A DNA stretch of 14,462 nt from UBA287 sp034190325 (GTDB taxonomy: Archaea > Thermoplasmatota > UBA186 > UBA287), in NCBI GenBank assembly GCA_034190325.1, contig JAXHST010000026.1:1-14462 (forward strand), given 5' to 3'. Below are positions 6,982 through 14,456 of this stretch, in pieces (position 1 is the first letter of the stretch; every line of letters begins with the position of its first letter). The position numbers were made by a program, and so were the translations under genes. The notes under the pieces were generated by a model, which was not told the origin of the DNA, made no database searches, and was given only the letters and a program-made list of their open reading frames with translations.

Positions 6982-7857
6982 ATGGCTGTGATCCTGAAAG
7001 CAAAGCCACCATTTGACTTCAGACTGAGCGCGGGCATCTCTAGGGACTTTGATGGAGAGGAGCTCTGTCTGCCGCTGCGCTCGGAGGCGGGCGCAATCCT
7101 TGTTAGTATAAGGGGAAAGGGAACGGTAGAAGAGCCAGAGCTCAGTGTTGAGCTGGAATCAAAAGAAGCTCTATCGGGCACTGAGAGAAACTGGGCAATT
7201 GTGACCATTTCAAGGATGCTGAACCTTGATATGAACCTTAGAGACTTCTATGAAAGCACGGATGATGAGGTTCTTTCGAATCTGACGGTGGCATTGAGAG
7301 GACTTAAGGTGATACACACTCGTAGCGTGTTTGAGGCCCTCGTTTATGCGATAACGGAACAGCAGATCTCCCTCAATGTTGCTATGAGAATAGAACAGAA
7401 AATCGCAGAGAGATTTGGAGATCCCATTGATTTCGGAGGAGAGAGGTATCACGTCTTTCCAGAGCCGGAGAGGCTGAATTCCATAGAGGATCTGAGAAGA
7501 TGCGGACTGAGCACCAGAAAGGCCGAGTACATAAGGGATATATCCGCTGCGGTGTCTGAGGGCAGGTTAGAGCTGGAGAATCTCAGAGATCATGAGAGAA
7601 CAGAGGAAATCATAGAGGATCTCTGTGCGCTGAGGGGCATAGGACAGTGGACAGCGAAGATGACGGTAATGAGGAGCATGCCAAGGTACGATGTCCTGCC
7701 TGCTGATGACGTTGGTATAAGGCGGTGCATCTCTCGCTATTATTTCAACGGGGAGAGGATATCCCAGCAGCAAGCCGAAGAAACGGCTGGCAGATGGGGT
7801 GCGTATAAGGGATTGGCTGCGTACTATCTGGTGAGGGCGACCATGCTCGGGTTATAG
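6982..7857 (+). CDS. AlkA-like DNA-3-methyladenine glycosylase (HhH-GPD superfamily)
   Basis: This is a base-excision repair enzyme that probably removes alkylated purines from DNA. With the start chosen here it has 291 residues, close to bacterial AlkA. An N-terminal beta-rich AlkA_N-like domain covers about residues 1-100. The helical domain has AITEQQIS (123-130, the AlkA glutamine pair). A helix-hairpin-helix LCALRGIGQWTA lies at about 214-225. The catalytic aspartate is in LPADDVGIRR (Asp243, next to Asp242). A C-terminal RWGAYKGLAAYYLV resembles the AlkA C-terminal helix. The frame stays open upstream to 6880, but that extension has no counterpart in the adjacent paralogue. The paralogue begins with the same KPPxDF motif just after its Met, so the ATG at 6982 is preferred. 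A TATA-like TTTATC lies 17-22 bases before it. Confidence 0.85.
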   Translation: MAVILKAKPPFDFRLSAGISRDFDGEELCLPLRSEAGAILVSIRGKGTVEEPELSVELESKEALSGTERNWAIVTISRMLNLDMNLRDFYESTDDEVLSNLTVALRGLKVIHTRSVFEALVYAITEQQISLNVAMRIEQKIAERFGDPIDFGGERYHVFPEPERLNSIEDLRRCGLSTRKAEYIRDISAAVSEGRLELENLRDHERTEEIIEDLCALRGIGQWTAKMTVMRSMPRYDVLPADDVGIRRCISRYYFNGERISQQQAEETAGRWGAYKGLAAYYLVRATMLGL

Positions 7858-7864
7858 CACATAC

Positions 7865-7870
7865 TTTATC
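7865..7870 (+). promoter_or_regulatory. Candidate TATA element for second glycosylase gene
   Basis: TTTATC begins 28 bases before the ATG at 7893, inside the 35-base spacer after the first glycosylase. A short AAAGG also lies just before the ATG. The second gene could therefore be read from its own promoter, from the upstream gene, or both. Confidence 0.3.
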
Positions 7871-7892
7871 TTTTTCCTTTACTCTAAAGGAT

Positions 7893-8795
7893 ATGCGCTT
7901 TGAGATTGAGGGCAAGCCGCCGTATGATTTTTATCTCACGATGGAGAAGAACTTCGCGATAAGGAGAAGCGAGCGAGCCTTCGGGGATACGTTCGATGGA
8001 AAAAAATATTTCTTTGCCCTCAGAGAGCCGCTGTGCGAAGCTGAAGTCTCTTTCACAGGCAGGCCGGAAGAGCCCGTCTTTGAGGTGGAGCTCTTTGCAG
8101 ATGGATTGAGCAGCAGGGAAGAGGGAAGGGTGCTGAAAAAAGCATCCATGCTCCTTGGCGTTGACGAAAGTCTGGAGCAGTTCTACGCTCTTGCTGAGAG
8201 AACAGAGCTCAGGGAAACGACAGAGCACCTCAGAGGGCTTCACATGATTCAGTTCAACGGCCTTTTCAACGCTATTGTTCTTGGAATACTTCTGCAGAAT
8301 GCTCCCGTCAAAAGGTCCATGGAGATGTTCTCTTTCGTGTCGGAGCGCTACGCAAAGCGGATAGAGCACAAAAAGCCGCTCTATCTGCCTTTGAGTTCGG
8401 AAGACCTCCGAAAAGCAGGTATAGGAGAGCTCAAGGAAGGAAAACTGGGCTACAGGGCAAAGTATATCCAGGGTCTGGCAGAGAGCTTTGATAAAAAGCT
8501 TGAGAGGAGGATAGAGCTCATGAGCACGGAGAGGGCCAGGGAAGAACTGATGCGCTTTGATGGTGTTGGCAGCTATACGGCAGAGTTCGCTCTCTTCGGC
8601 TCCACGCACAGAGGGAAAAGAAGGTATGACGTCTTTCCCATAGATTCGTGGAGCCTTGGTATATATGCAGACATATTCTCGATAAGAGAGGAAAAAAGAG
8701 AGAAGGCAAAGGCGCTGTGCAGGAAGCATGCTGAGGAGCATTTCGGCCCGTTGATGGGCTTAGCTTTATGGTACGTCATGATGAGTAACTTTTAA
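7893..8795 (+). CDS. Divergent HhH-GPD DNA glycosylase paralogue
   Basis: This 300-residue protein is a tandem paralogue of the preceding gene. It shares the KPPYDF start, the beta-rich N-terminal domain, and the helix-hairpin-helix RFDGVGSYTA (221-230) followed by DVFPIDSWS. The AlkA glutamine pair is changed to LLQNAP (133-138). The catalytic region reads PIDSWS, with one acidic residue (Asp251), where the neighbour reads PADD. The P-x-D spacing resembles OGG1/endonuclease III-type enzymes, so Asp251 is probably the catalytic residue. The lysine of bifunctional OGG1 is not present (GVGSYTA), which suggests a glycosylase without lyase activity if it is active. Its lesion is unknown. The stop at 8793-8795 is 26 bases from the end of hypE on the other strand. 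A long antisense frame across it is a shadow. Confidence 0.78.
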   Translation: MRFEIEGKPPYDFYLTMEKNFAIRRSERAFGDTFDGKKYFFALREPLCEAEVSFTGRPEEPVFEVELFADGLSSREEGRVLKKASMLLGVDESLEQFYALAERTELRETTEHLRGLHMIQFNGLFNAIVLGILLQNAPVKRSMEMFSFVSERYAKRIEHKKPLYLPLSSEDLRKAGIGELKEGKLGYRAKYIQGLAESFDKKLERRIELMSTERAREELMRFDGVGSYTAEFALFGSTHRGKRRYDVFPIDSWSLGIYADIFSIREEKREKAKALCRKHAEEHFGPLMGLALWYVMMSNF

Positions 8796-8821
8796 GGTCG
8801 CTATATTGCTGATAAACTTAT

Positions 8822-9763
8822 CTAGCAGATCCTTGGGAGCTGATCTGCGACTGGCATGTCAACGATCCTTCTTCCCCCAGAAAGAGATCTGAGGAAGACT
8901 CTACCTTTATCCTCAGTGACCTTTCCTATTATCTTAGCTTTTTGACCTAGAGGGTGCTTTCTCATAGCTCTAACGATCTCTTCTCCATCCCTGGCTATAA
9001 CAATGACTTTACCCTCATTAGCAAGATAAAGAGGATCAAAACCTAACAGCTCGCATACCGCTCTTACTTCTTCGCTAACAGGGATCTTTTCCTCATATAT
9101 CTCTATCCCAACATCCTCAACAGCCTCGTTAAGAGTTGCGGCTATACCTCCCCTTGTGGGGTCCCTCATAAACTTTACTTCATCTAAGGGCAAAGAGGAT
9201 ATCAATCCGTTGAGCGGAGCACAATCGCTCTCTATCTCAAAATCGAGATCAAACCTTGAGGTCATTATCGCTATAGCGTGCTGCCCGATTTCGCCATTTA
9301 TAATGATTTCATCACCCTCCTCTATCTTTTTTGGTTCATAAGATGTAAGAGATCCTATGCCGGAGGTGTTTATGAATATTCCATCTGCCTTGCCTTTTTC
9401 AACTACCTTTGTATCTCCAGTAACCACCTTTACCTCAGCCTCTTTAGCGGTCTTTGCCATAGAGTCTATTATGCTCTGAAGCTTCTCTTCTTCAAATCCC
9501 TCCTCAATTATGAGGGCACACGAAAGGTACAGAGGCTTTGCCCCCATAACGGATAGATCATTTATAGTCCCGCAGACAGAGAGCTTTCCTATATCCCCGC
9601 CAGAGAAAAATAGCGGATGAACAACGAAAGAATCTGTGGTGAAAGCTATCTTATTCGCAAGGAGCGCTGAGTCAGTTAGCTGAACGCTCTCAAACTTTTT
9701 GCTGATTTTATTTATCAGATCCCATGTTAATTTACCCCCACTGCCGTGGCCCAAAGAGATCAT
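8822..9763 (-). CDS. hypE: Hydrogenase maturation protein HypE
   Basis: HypE dehydrates the carbamoyl group on its C-terminal cysteine to a thiocyanate, the source of the CN ligands on the hydrogenase iron. The protein is an AIRS/PurM-like ATP-dependent enzyme starting MISLGHGSGGK, with INDLSVMGAKP and VVTGDTKVV typical of the family. It ends in the obligatory PRIC, so Cys313 is the carbamoyl acceptor. I start it at 9763, where the ATG overlaps the hypD stop as ATGA. An in-frame ATG at 9796 would add 11 residues (MRCLLQIWGLR) that do not belong to the family's start. It is the last gene of the hyp operon. The partner HypF is encoded in the same operon. Confidence 0.95.
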   Translation of the reverse strand: MISLGHGSGGKLTWDLINKISKKFESVQLTDSALLANKIAFTTDSFVVHPLFFSGGDIGKLSVCGTINDLSVMGAKPLYLSCALIIEEGFEEEKLQSIIDSMAKTAKEAEVKVVTGDTKVVEKGKADGIFINTSGIGSLTSYEPKKIEEGDEIIINGEIGQHAIAIMTSRFDLDFEIESDCAPLNGLISSLPLDEVKFMRDPTRGGIAATLNEAVEDVGIEIYEEKIPVSEEVRAVCELLGFDPLYLANEGKVIVIARDGEEIVRAMRKHPLGQKAKIIGKVTEDKGRVFLRSLSGGRRIVDMPVADQLPRIC

Positions 9764-10818
9764 GCGTAGCCCCCATATTTGTAGTAAGCAGCGCATGTGC
9801 CCTCAGAGCTCACCATGCACGGGCCTATGGGCTCTAAAGGTGTGCATGCTTTTCCGAATAGAGGACAGTCTACAGGCTCTATCAGCCCCTGAAGCATCTC
9901 CCCGCACATGCACTCCTCAGGCTCTTCCGATTCAAACTCCTCTTTTATGAGCGCACTGGCGTCCTTGCTACTGAACTCTTTTCTTATTGAAAGCCCACTG
10001 CTCTCTATATGCCCCAATCCTCTCCATAGAGCACCGGAGGGCTCATAGATCTCGTACATCGTCTCCATAGCTTTCTGGTTGCCTTCTCTCTTTACGCTTC
10101 TTCCGTATTCTATCTCAATGTCAGCTCTCCCCTCCTCTATCTGTTTAGCTAGCATCAGTATGGAAGCAAGAATGTCTGTGGGCTCAAATCCAGACGCTAC
10201 ACAGGGTATTTTGCCTTTTAAAAACTCATATCCTTTTGTCCCTGTCACCGTGCAAACATGCCCGGGAAGCAGAAATCCATCTATCCTGTTTTTGCCTTCA
10301 AGGAGCTTTTTTAAGGCAGGAGGCACAAGCTTGTGCACCGGATATACCATAAAGTTCTCCGGGGAGCTCTTTATAGCCTGTGCCACACTGGGCGCTGTTG
10401 TTTCAAAACCCACCCCTAAAAAGATGACATTTTTTGCTGTTTTTCTGGCGATCTCCACAGCATCCATCGGTGAATAAACAACCCTTACATCAGCTCCCTT
10501 CGCTTTTTCTTTTTCGAGAGAGGAGAAGGTTCCAGGGACCCTCAGCATATCCCCGAATGTCGCCACTATGCCAACATGCGTGCATGCTATCATCCTGTCT
10601 ATGTCCATAGATGAGGTGACACAGACAGGGCATCCTGGACCGGACAGTAATCTTATATTTTCTGGCAGAAGGCTCTTGAGACCATACCTGTGTATGGCCA
10701 TCGTGTGCGTTCCGCACACCTCCATAAACCTTACCTCTCCATCAAATTTCTTTTTCTTTATTTCCTCTGATAAGGCTGAGCATATCTTACTATCCCGGAA
10801 AGGGTTAATATAATCCAT
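9760..10818 (-). CDS. hypD: Hydrogenase maturation protein HypD
   Basis: HypD is the 4Fe-4S scaffold that, with HypC, builds the Fe(CN)2CO unit. The 352 residues carry its conserved motifs: MEVCGTHTMAIHRYG (Cys35), SGPGCPVC (Cys63, Cys66), FGDMLRVPG, GVGFETTAP and PGHVCTVTG. The C-terminal cysteine cluster (Cys303, 305, 318, 325, 334, 342) includes the 4Fe-4S ligands. The start codon has GGGAG upstream and lies within the 3' end of hypC. In the sequence as given this upstream region is the first copy of a 121-base duplication next to the N gap. Once that artefact is collapsed, hypC ends at base 10805 and overlaps hypD by 14 bases. The stop overlaps hypE as ATGA. Confidence 0.96.
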   Translation of the reverse strand: MDYINPFRDSKICSALSEEIKKKKFDGEVRFMEVCGTHTMAIHRYGLKSLLPENIRLLSGPGCPVCVTSSMDIDRMIACTHVGIVATFGDMLRVPGTFSSLEKEKAKGADVRVVYSPMDAVEIARKTAKNVIFLGVGFETTAPSVAQAIKSSPENFMVYPVHKLVPPALKKLLEGKNRIDGFLLPGHVCTVTGTKGYEFLKGKIPCVASGFEPTDILASILMLAKQIEEGRADIEIEYGRSVKREGNQKAMETMYEIYEPSGALWRGLGHIESSGLSIRKEFSSKDASALIKEEFESEEPEECMCGEMLQGLIEPVDCPLFGKACTPLEPIGPCMVSSEGTCAAYYKYGGYA

Positions 10819-10904
10819 CGCTCATCTCCCTCAAGAGCTTCAGGGTCTCTTCAGCCTCATCTTCATCAAGCTTCTGTATAGCAAAGCCTGCATGCAGTAT
10901 AACA
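10784..10904. repeat. Left copy of 121-base exact duplication flanking the N gap (assembly artefact)
   Basis: These 121 bases are identical, base for base, to 11005-11125. They hold the first 12 codons of hypD and the last 32 codons of hypC, truncated by the gap. The copy abuts the run of N. Contig ends sharing an exact overlap of this length are typical of de Bruijn-graph assemblies, so this is one locus represented twice rather than a real repeat. Confidence 0.93.
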
Positions 10905-11004
10905 NNNNNNNNNNNNNNNNNNNNNNNNNNNNNNNNNNNNNNNNNNNNNNNNNNNNNNNNNNNNNNNNNNNNNNNNNNNNNNNNNNNNNNNNNNNNNNNN
11001 NNNN
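10905..11004. other. 100-N scaffold gap, probably spurious
   Basis: The run is exactly 100 N, the conventional placeholder for a gap of unknown size. Because both flanks are the same 121 bases, the true gap is most simply minus 121, meaning the contigs overlap. The window is then 221 bases too long here, and no gene content is missing. Confidence 0.95.
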
Positions 11005-11125
11005 ATCTTACTATCCCGGAAAGGGTTAATATAATCCATCGCTCATCTCCCTCAAGAGCTTCAGGGTCTCTTCAGCCTCATCTTCATCAAGCTTCTGTAT
11101 AGCAAAGCCTGCATGCAGTATAACA
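11005..11125. repeat. Right copy of 121-base exact duplication flanking the N gap (assembly artefact)
   Basis: This copy is identical to 10784-10904. It contains the true 3' end of the complete hypC at 11026 and a 12-codon fragment of the hypD 5' end (11005-11039) that runs into the gap. The hypD fragment should not be annotated as a second gene. Confidence 0.93.
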
Positions 11126-11244
11126 TAATCCCCAGCCTTAACATCAACGAAGCTTATGTCAATCTTTCTCTTTACTCCACCTATCTCACCGATAGCGCTA
11201 TTGCCAGAGATCTCCACAACCTTTACCGGTATGCCGAGGCACAT
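11026..11244 (-). CDS. hypC: Hydrogenase maturation chaperone HypC
   Basis: HypC is the small chaperone that works with HypD and carries the iron unit to the large-subunit precursor. The 72-residue protein begins MCLGIPVKVVEI; the Cys2 after the initiator Met is the essential ligand and fixes the start at 11244. An ATG at 11268 would add eight residues (MHSRQEKM) and bury this cysteine, so it is rejected. GGAG lies six bases before the chosen ATG, which shares a base with the hypF stop (TGATG). The rest shows the family's DYVILHAGFAIQKLDEDEAEETL. The stop lies inside the right copy of the duplicated segment. Confidence 0.95.
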   Translation of the reverse strand: MCLGIPVKVVEISGNSAIGEIGGVKRKIDISFVDVKAGDYVILHAGFAIQKLDEDEAEETLKLLREMSDGLY

Positions 11245-13424
11245 CATCTTCTCCTGCCGGCTATGCATGCCTGCCCAAAAGAGATGCAGCCATCGTTCGT
11301 TGGGATTCTATGATGCATATGAACACGAAAACCATTTGCGGTTAATAAATCAAACGTTTTTTTGAGCAGGAGCCTGTTCTGGAAAACCCCACCGCTCAGA
11401 GCTATATCCTTTATCCCTTCATTCACGCAGACCTCCAGAATGACATTTGCAATCGTGTTGTGAAACTTACCTGCTATCTTTTCCTTTTTCTCTGAAGAGT
11501 TAACGATCTCTTCAATCATCGGCAGAAATGATATTGTGTCACCTTTTATATCTGTATCATAGGCACCCTTCTCATTCTCATCAGCTATCATCTCCAGAGC
11601 TATCGCCGCTTCTCCCTCATACCTTGATACCTCCTTTATTCCTAGCAGCGCAGAAACGGCATCAAAAAGTCTTCCAGCGCTTGATGTTAAGGGATACCTA
11701 TCCAAAAACTTTGATAGTATGCGCCACTTCTCCCTCTCTTCCCCAGATGCAAAGCTCAAAGCCCCTATCCTGGAGAGATAGGCTAACTTCATCCTCCAGG
11801 GCTCCTCTATCGCCTTTGCGCCACCCGGCATGGGGACGTATTCAAGGTGAGTTATTCTTTCAAAACCCTCAAAATCGCAAACCATGAACTCTCCTCCCCA
11901 TATATTTCCATCGTTTCCATAGCCGGCTCCATCAAAAGCGATGCCTAAAGCTTCATCTATGCAGTTCTCAGCCATGCATGAACATATGTGCGCATGGTGA
12001 TGCTGTATGCCAGTCTTTTTTCCCTCCTGCGCAGCGGCATACTTTGTAGAGAGATATTCCGGATGAAGATCATGTGCTATCAATGCGGGCTTGAAAGAGA
12101 ATATGCTTTTGAAGTGCTCTATCTCTTCTTCATAAAATGGATAGCTTTCCTCTAAATCGCCTATGTGCTGGCTCATTATGACCCTTCCTTTTAGGGTTAT
12201 AGCAAATGTGTTTTTCGTGTGCGCCCCGCAGGCTAAAACACCCTCGCTTACCCTTGCTTCGATGGGCTCCGGAGCATAGCCTCTGGCTCTCCTTGTCACC
12301 ATCTCCCCGTTCTGTATAAAAGCCACAGAGTCATCGCACCTTGTGTGTATCTCTCTGTTGTGTATCAGATAGAAATCAGCAAGTTTGGAGCTCAGGATCT
12401 CTTCATTTTTGTGGATTATAGGGGACTCAGAGATGTTGGCACTTGTCATGACCAGAGGCTTATTTAGCAGAGAGAAAAGAATGAGATGGATGGGCGTGTA
12501 GGGAAGCATAAAACCGAGATATTTGTTGGAAGGGGCAACAGAGCTTGCTATTGATTCTGTTGTTCTGTCATCTGGCTTGCGCCTGAGAAGGACTATCGGC
12601 CTTCTGGGGCTGAGCAAAAGCTTTTCTTCTTCGCTTGAGACTTCGCAGAGATTTTTTATCAGTTTAAGAGGGGCCATAAGAGCGAAGGGCTTGCTTTCTC
12701 TGCCCTTTCTAACCCTTAGCTCTTCTACGGCTCTCTCATCTGTGGCATCGCATGCTAAATGAAAGCCCCCCAAGCCCTTTATTGCAACAATCCTGCCCTC
12801 TAACAAAAGCTCCGCGGAGAGATTCATAGCTTCGTTGCCTTTAGCTATCTCTTTTTCATTGCTCAGCAGCTCAACCTCTGGCCCGCAAGCAGCGCAGCAA
12901 TCTGGCTGAGCGTGGAACCTCCTGCTTGCGGGATCTCTATACTCATTTTCACAGGCTTCACACATCTTAAATTTTTTCATTGTGGTTCTTTCCCTATCGT
13001 AGGGCAAGGATTCTATTATCGTAAATCTCGGCCCACAATTCGTGCAGTTTATGAAGGGGTAGAGGTATCTTCTATCCTCAGGGTCAAAGAGCTCCCTCAA
13101 ACAGTCATCGCACGTTGCTATGTCTGGAGATACGAACCTCCCCTCATCGCTCGATTCACTGCTCTCTATCACAAAGTCCTTAAAGCGCCTGTGCTCTATC
13201 TCATCAACCCTTATATCCATGATCTCAGCCATTGGAGGCTTTCTCTCTTTTAACGCATTGAGAAAAGAGTCCATATTGCTACCTTCCGCTTCTATGACAA
13301 CCATCCCCCCCTCATTTCTAACAAAGCCTTTTATGTTGTTCTCTCTCGCAATTCTATAAACAAAGGGTCTGAAACCTACGCCCTGAACTATGCCTTTGAT
13401 CTTTATCCTCAAAGCTTTTTCCAT
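11244..13424 (-). CDS. hypF: Carbamoyltransferase HypF
   Basis: HypF makes the carbamoyl group from carbamoyl phosphate and ATP and transfers it to HypE. The 726 residues show the standard domain order. An acylphosphatase domain comes first (about 1-90, GIVQGVGFRPF with Arg19). A zinc-finger domain follows with paired CxxC motifs (Cys105/108, 127/130, 155/158, 177/180). A YrdC-like domain then starts near 200 (GRIVAIKGLGGFHLACDA). The C-terminal part, from about 390, is the Kae1-like carbamoyltransferase with the metal-binding HHHAH. Length is normal and no domain is broken. The start overlaps the hypB 3' end by 16 bases, with AGAGGG just upstream. It lies between hypB and hypC in the hyp operon. 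Confidence 0.96.
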   Translation of the reverse strand: MEKALRIKIKGIVQGVGFRPFVYRIARENNIKGFVRNEGGMVVIEAEGSNMDSFLNALKERKPPMAEIMDIRVDEIEHRRFKDFVIESSESSDEGRFVSPDIATCDDCLRELFDPEDRRYLYPFINCTNCGPRFTIIESLPYDRERTTMKKFKMCEACENEYRDPASRRFHAQPDCCAACGPEVELLSNEKEIAKGNEAMNLSAELLLEGRIVAIKGLGGFHLACDATDERAVEELRVRKGRESKPFALMAPLKLIKNLCEVSSEEEKLLLSPRRPIVLLRRKPDDRTTESIASSVAPSNKYLGFMLPYTPIHLILFSLLNKPLVMTSANISESPIIHKNEEILSSKLADFYLIHNREIHTRCDDSVAFIQNGEMVTRRARGYAPEPIEARVSEGVLACGAHTKNTFAITLKGRVIMSQHIGDLEESYPFYEEEIEHFKSIFSFKPALIAHDLHPEYLSTKYAAAQEGKKTGIQHHHAHICSCMAENCIDEALGIAFDGAGYGNDGNIWGGEFMVCDFEGFERITHLEYVPMPGGAKAIEEPWRMKLAYLSRIGALSFASGEEREKWRILSKFLDRYPLTSSAGRLFDAVSALLGIKEVSRYEGEAAIALEMIADENEKGAYDTDIKGDTISFLPMIEEIVNSSEKKEKIAGKFHNTIANVILEVCVNEGIKDIALSGGVFQNRLLLKKTFDLLTANGFRVHMHHRIPTNDGCISFGQACIAGRRR

Positions 13425-14074
13425 AGTCCCTCTGCCATTCGTTTTAAATCCATGGCAACATCGCTCTTCAAGAGCATTTCTGTATCCCCATAAGCTCTAT
13501 CAATGTCAGAAAATCTCACACCGTTCTCAGACATGTTTTCTATTATCCCTATCACCTTTTCTTTGCCAAGAAGCTCAATCTCCTTCTCAAGAGCTTTTTC
13601 AGCGAGCAGAGAGGGAGTTGTTACAACCAGAAATTTTGCATCCCTGAAAAAGCGCAGGAGCTCCAGGGTAGCCTCTCCCATGCCCGGCGGTGTGTCTATT
13701 ATGAGAAGATCCACATTCCATATGGTTGCGGTCAATATTTCTTTAAGAGCATCAGACAGCTCTTTTCCTCTGAGAGGCGTTGCTCTTTCTTTCGTAAAGT
13801 GTGCAAAAGACAGGACATAAAGCCCCTCAAAATACTGCGGTATAATCCCTCTATCCTCCCCAATTTTGAGCTCTTTTATTCCCAGTATGGCGGGTATGCT
13901 TGGGTTGTATGCATCTAAATCCAGCAATCCAACCCTTGCCCTCTCTCTGAGTATGAGCGCAAGAATGGCAGAGATCGTGCTCTTGCCCACGCCCCCCTTG
14001 GCGCTCACTACAGCTAACTTTTTTACGCCTTTTAGTCTCTTCTCTATCATGCTCTCTCTGGGATCCCAGTTCAT
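13409..14074 (-). CDS. hypB: ATPase-type HypB, Mrp/MinD-like nickel-insertion partner of HypA
   Basis: This 221-residue P-loop ATPase has the deviant Walker A motif KGGVGKS (26-32), LLDLDAYNPS (50-59) and DTPPGMG (127-133) of the Mrp/MinD family. It lacks the histidine-rich tail and GTPase motifs of bacterial HypB, and it also lacks the C-terminal CxxC of Mrp/NBP35 Fe-S carriers. In Thermococcus kodakarensis an ATPase of this kind replaces the GTPase HypB and enhances nickel binding by HypA. The gene overlaps hypA as ATGA at its start and hypF by 16 bases at its end, so it is the HypB of this operon. That function is inferred from family and position; the alternative is a general Fe-S scaffold ATPase. 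Confidence 0.85.
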   Translation of the reverse strand: MNWDPRESMIEKRLKGVKKLAVVSAKGGVGKSTISAILALILRERARVGLLDLDAYNPSIPAILGIKELKIGEDRGIIPQYFEGLYVLSFAHFTKERATPLRGKELSDALKEILTATIWNVDLLIIDTPPGMGEATLELLRFFRDAKFLVVTTPSLLAEKALEKEIELLGKEKVIGIIENMSENGVRFSDIDRAYGDTEMLLKSDVAMDLKRMAEGLWKKL

Positions 14075-14430
14075 TCTTCCACGCTCTCAACTACCACGCC
14101 CCTCCCCTTCTCAATAGAGAAATCTTTGCTACCACAGAAGGGGCATGAAACAAAGGCGTGAACAGCTTCTGGTAAGAAGTGTATCATCTCTCTCTCATCC
14201 TCGTTTGCATCCTTCAGCTTTATTTCCTTCTTACAAATGTTGCATCTTAGAGTGCACTCTTCATTCTCTATCTCCACATCCACCTGGCCCATGAGCTCTT
14301 TTAATGCGAAGAGAAATATCTCCTCATCTATGTTCTGTAGCTCTCCAAGCCTGATTTTCATCCTCTCAGGCTTTTTGACCTTTTCATGAACAAAGGAAGC
14401 GACAGCCTCTGCTAAAGCCCACTCATGCAT
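14071..14430 (-). CDS. hypA: Nickel chaperone HypA
   Basis: HypA delivers nickel to the hydrogenase large subunit. The 119-residue protein begins MHEWALAEA; His2 is the conserved nickel ligand, which fixes the start at 14430. A zinc site is formed by Cys63/Cys66 and Cys96/Cys99. Between the two pairs is a roughly 29-residue stretch containing His84 and His91 (EREMIHFLPEAVHAF). This resembles the insertion in archaeal HypA whose histidine takes part in nickel binding; bacterial HypA has a shorter loop. The stop overlaps hypB as ATGA. It is the first gene of the hyp operon, with a TATA-like element 26 bases upstream and no Shine-Dalgarno sequence. Confidence 0.95.
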   Translation of the reverse strand: MHEWALAEAVASFVHEKVKKPERMKIRLGELQNIDEEIFLFALKELMGQVDVEIENEECTLRCNICKKEIKLKDANEDEREMIHFLPEAVHAFVSCPFCGSKDFSIEKGRGVVVESVEE

Positions 14431-14450
14431 GATGAGAATGCATCTGAAAC

Positions 14451-14456
14451 GATAAA
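14451..14456 (-). promoter_or_regulatory. Candidate TATA element for the hyp operon
   Basis: The minus strand reads TTTATC within AAAATGTTTATCG, beginning 26 bases before the hypA ATG at 14430. The spacing suits a leaderless transcript, and no Shine-Dalgarno sequence precedes the ATG. Only six bases lie upstream before the window ends, so further promoter elements cannot be seen. Confidence 0.35.

Noticed and set aside
7884..8741. 285-codon open frame antisense to the second glycosylase
   Set aside because: It contains no recognisable motif and faces a gene with clear HhH-GPD motifs. Codon bias of the real gene explains the open antisense frame.
9763..9796. Upstream ATG at 9796 as the hypE start
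   Set aside because: The 11 extra residues do not resemble HypE and lie inside the hypD cysteine-rich end. The ATGA overlap at 9760-9763 is the normal start.
10784..11125. Real tandem duplication or a mobile-element target repeat around the gap
   Set aside because: The copies are identical, end exactly at the N run, and merge into an intact operon. There is no transposase and no terminal inverted repeat.
11244..11268. Upstream ATG at 11268 as the hypC start
   Set aside because: It would add eight residues before MCLGIPV and remove the essential N-terminal cysteine. The ATG at 11244 has GGAG at good spacing.
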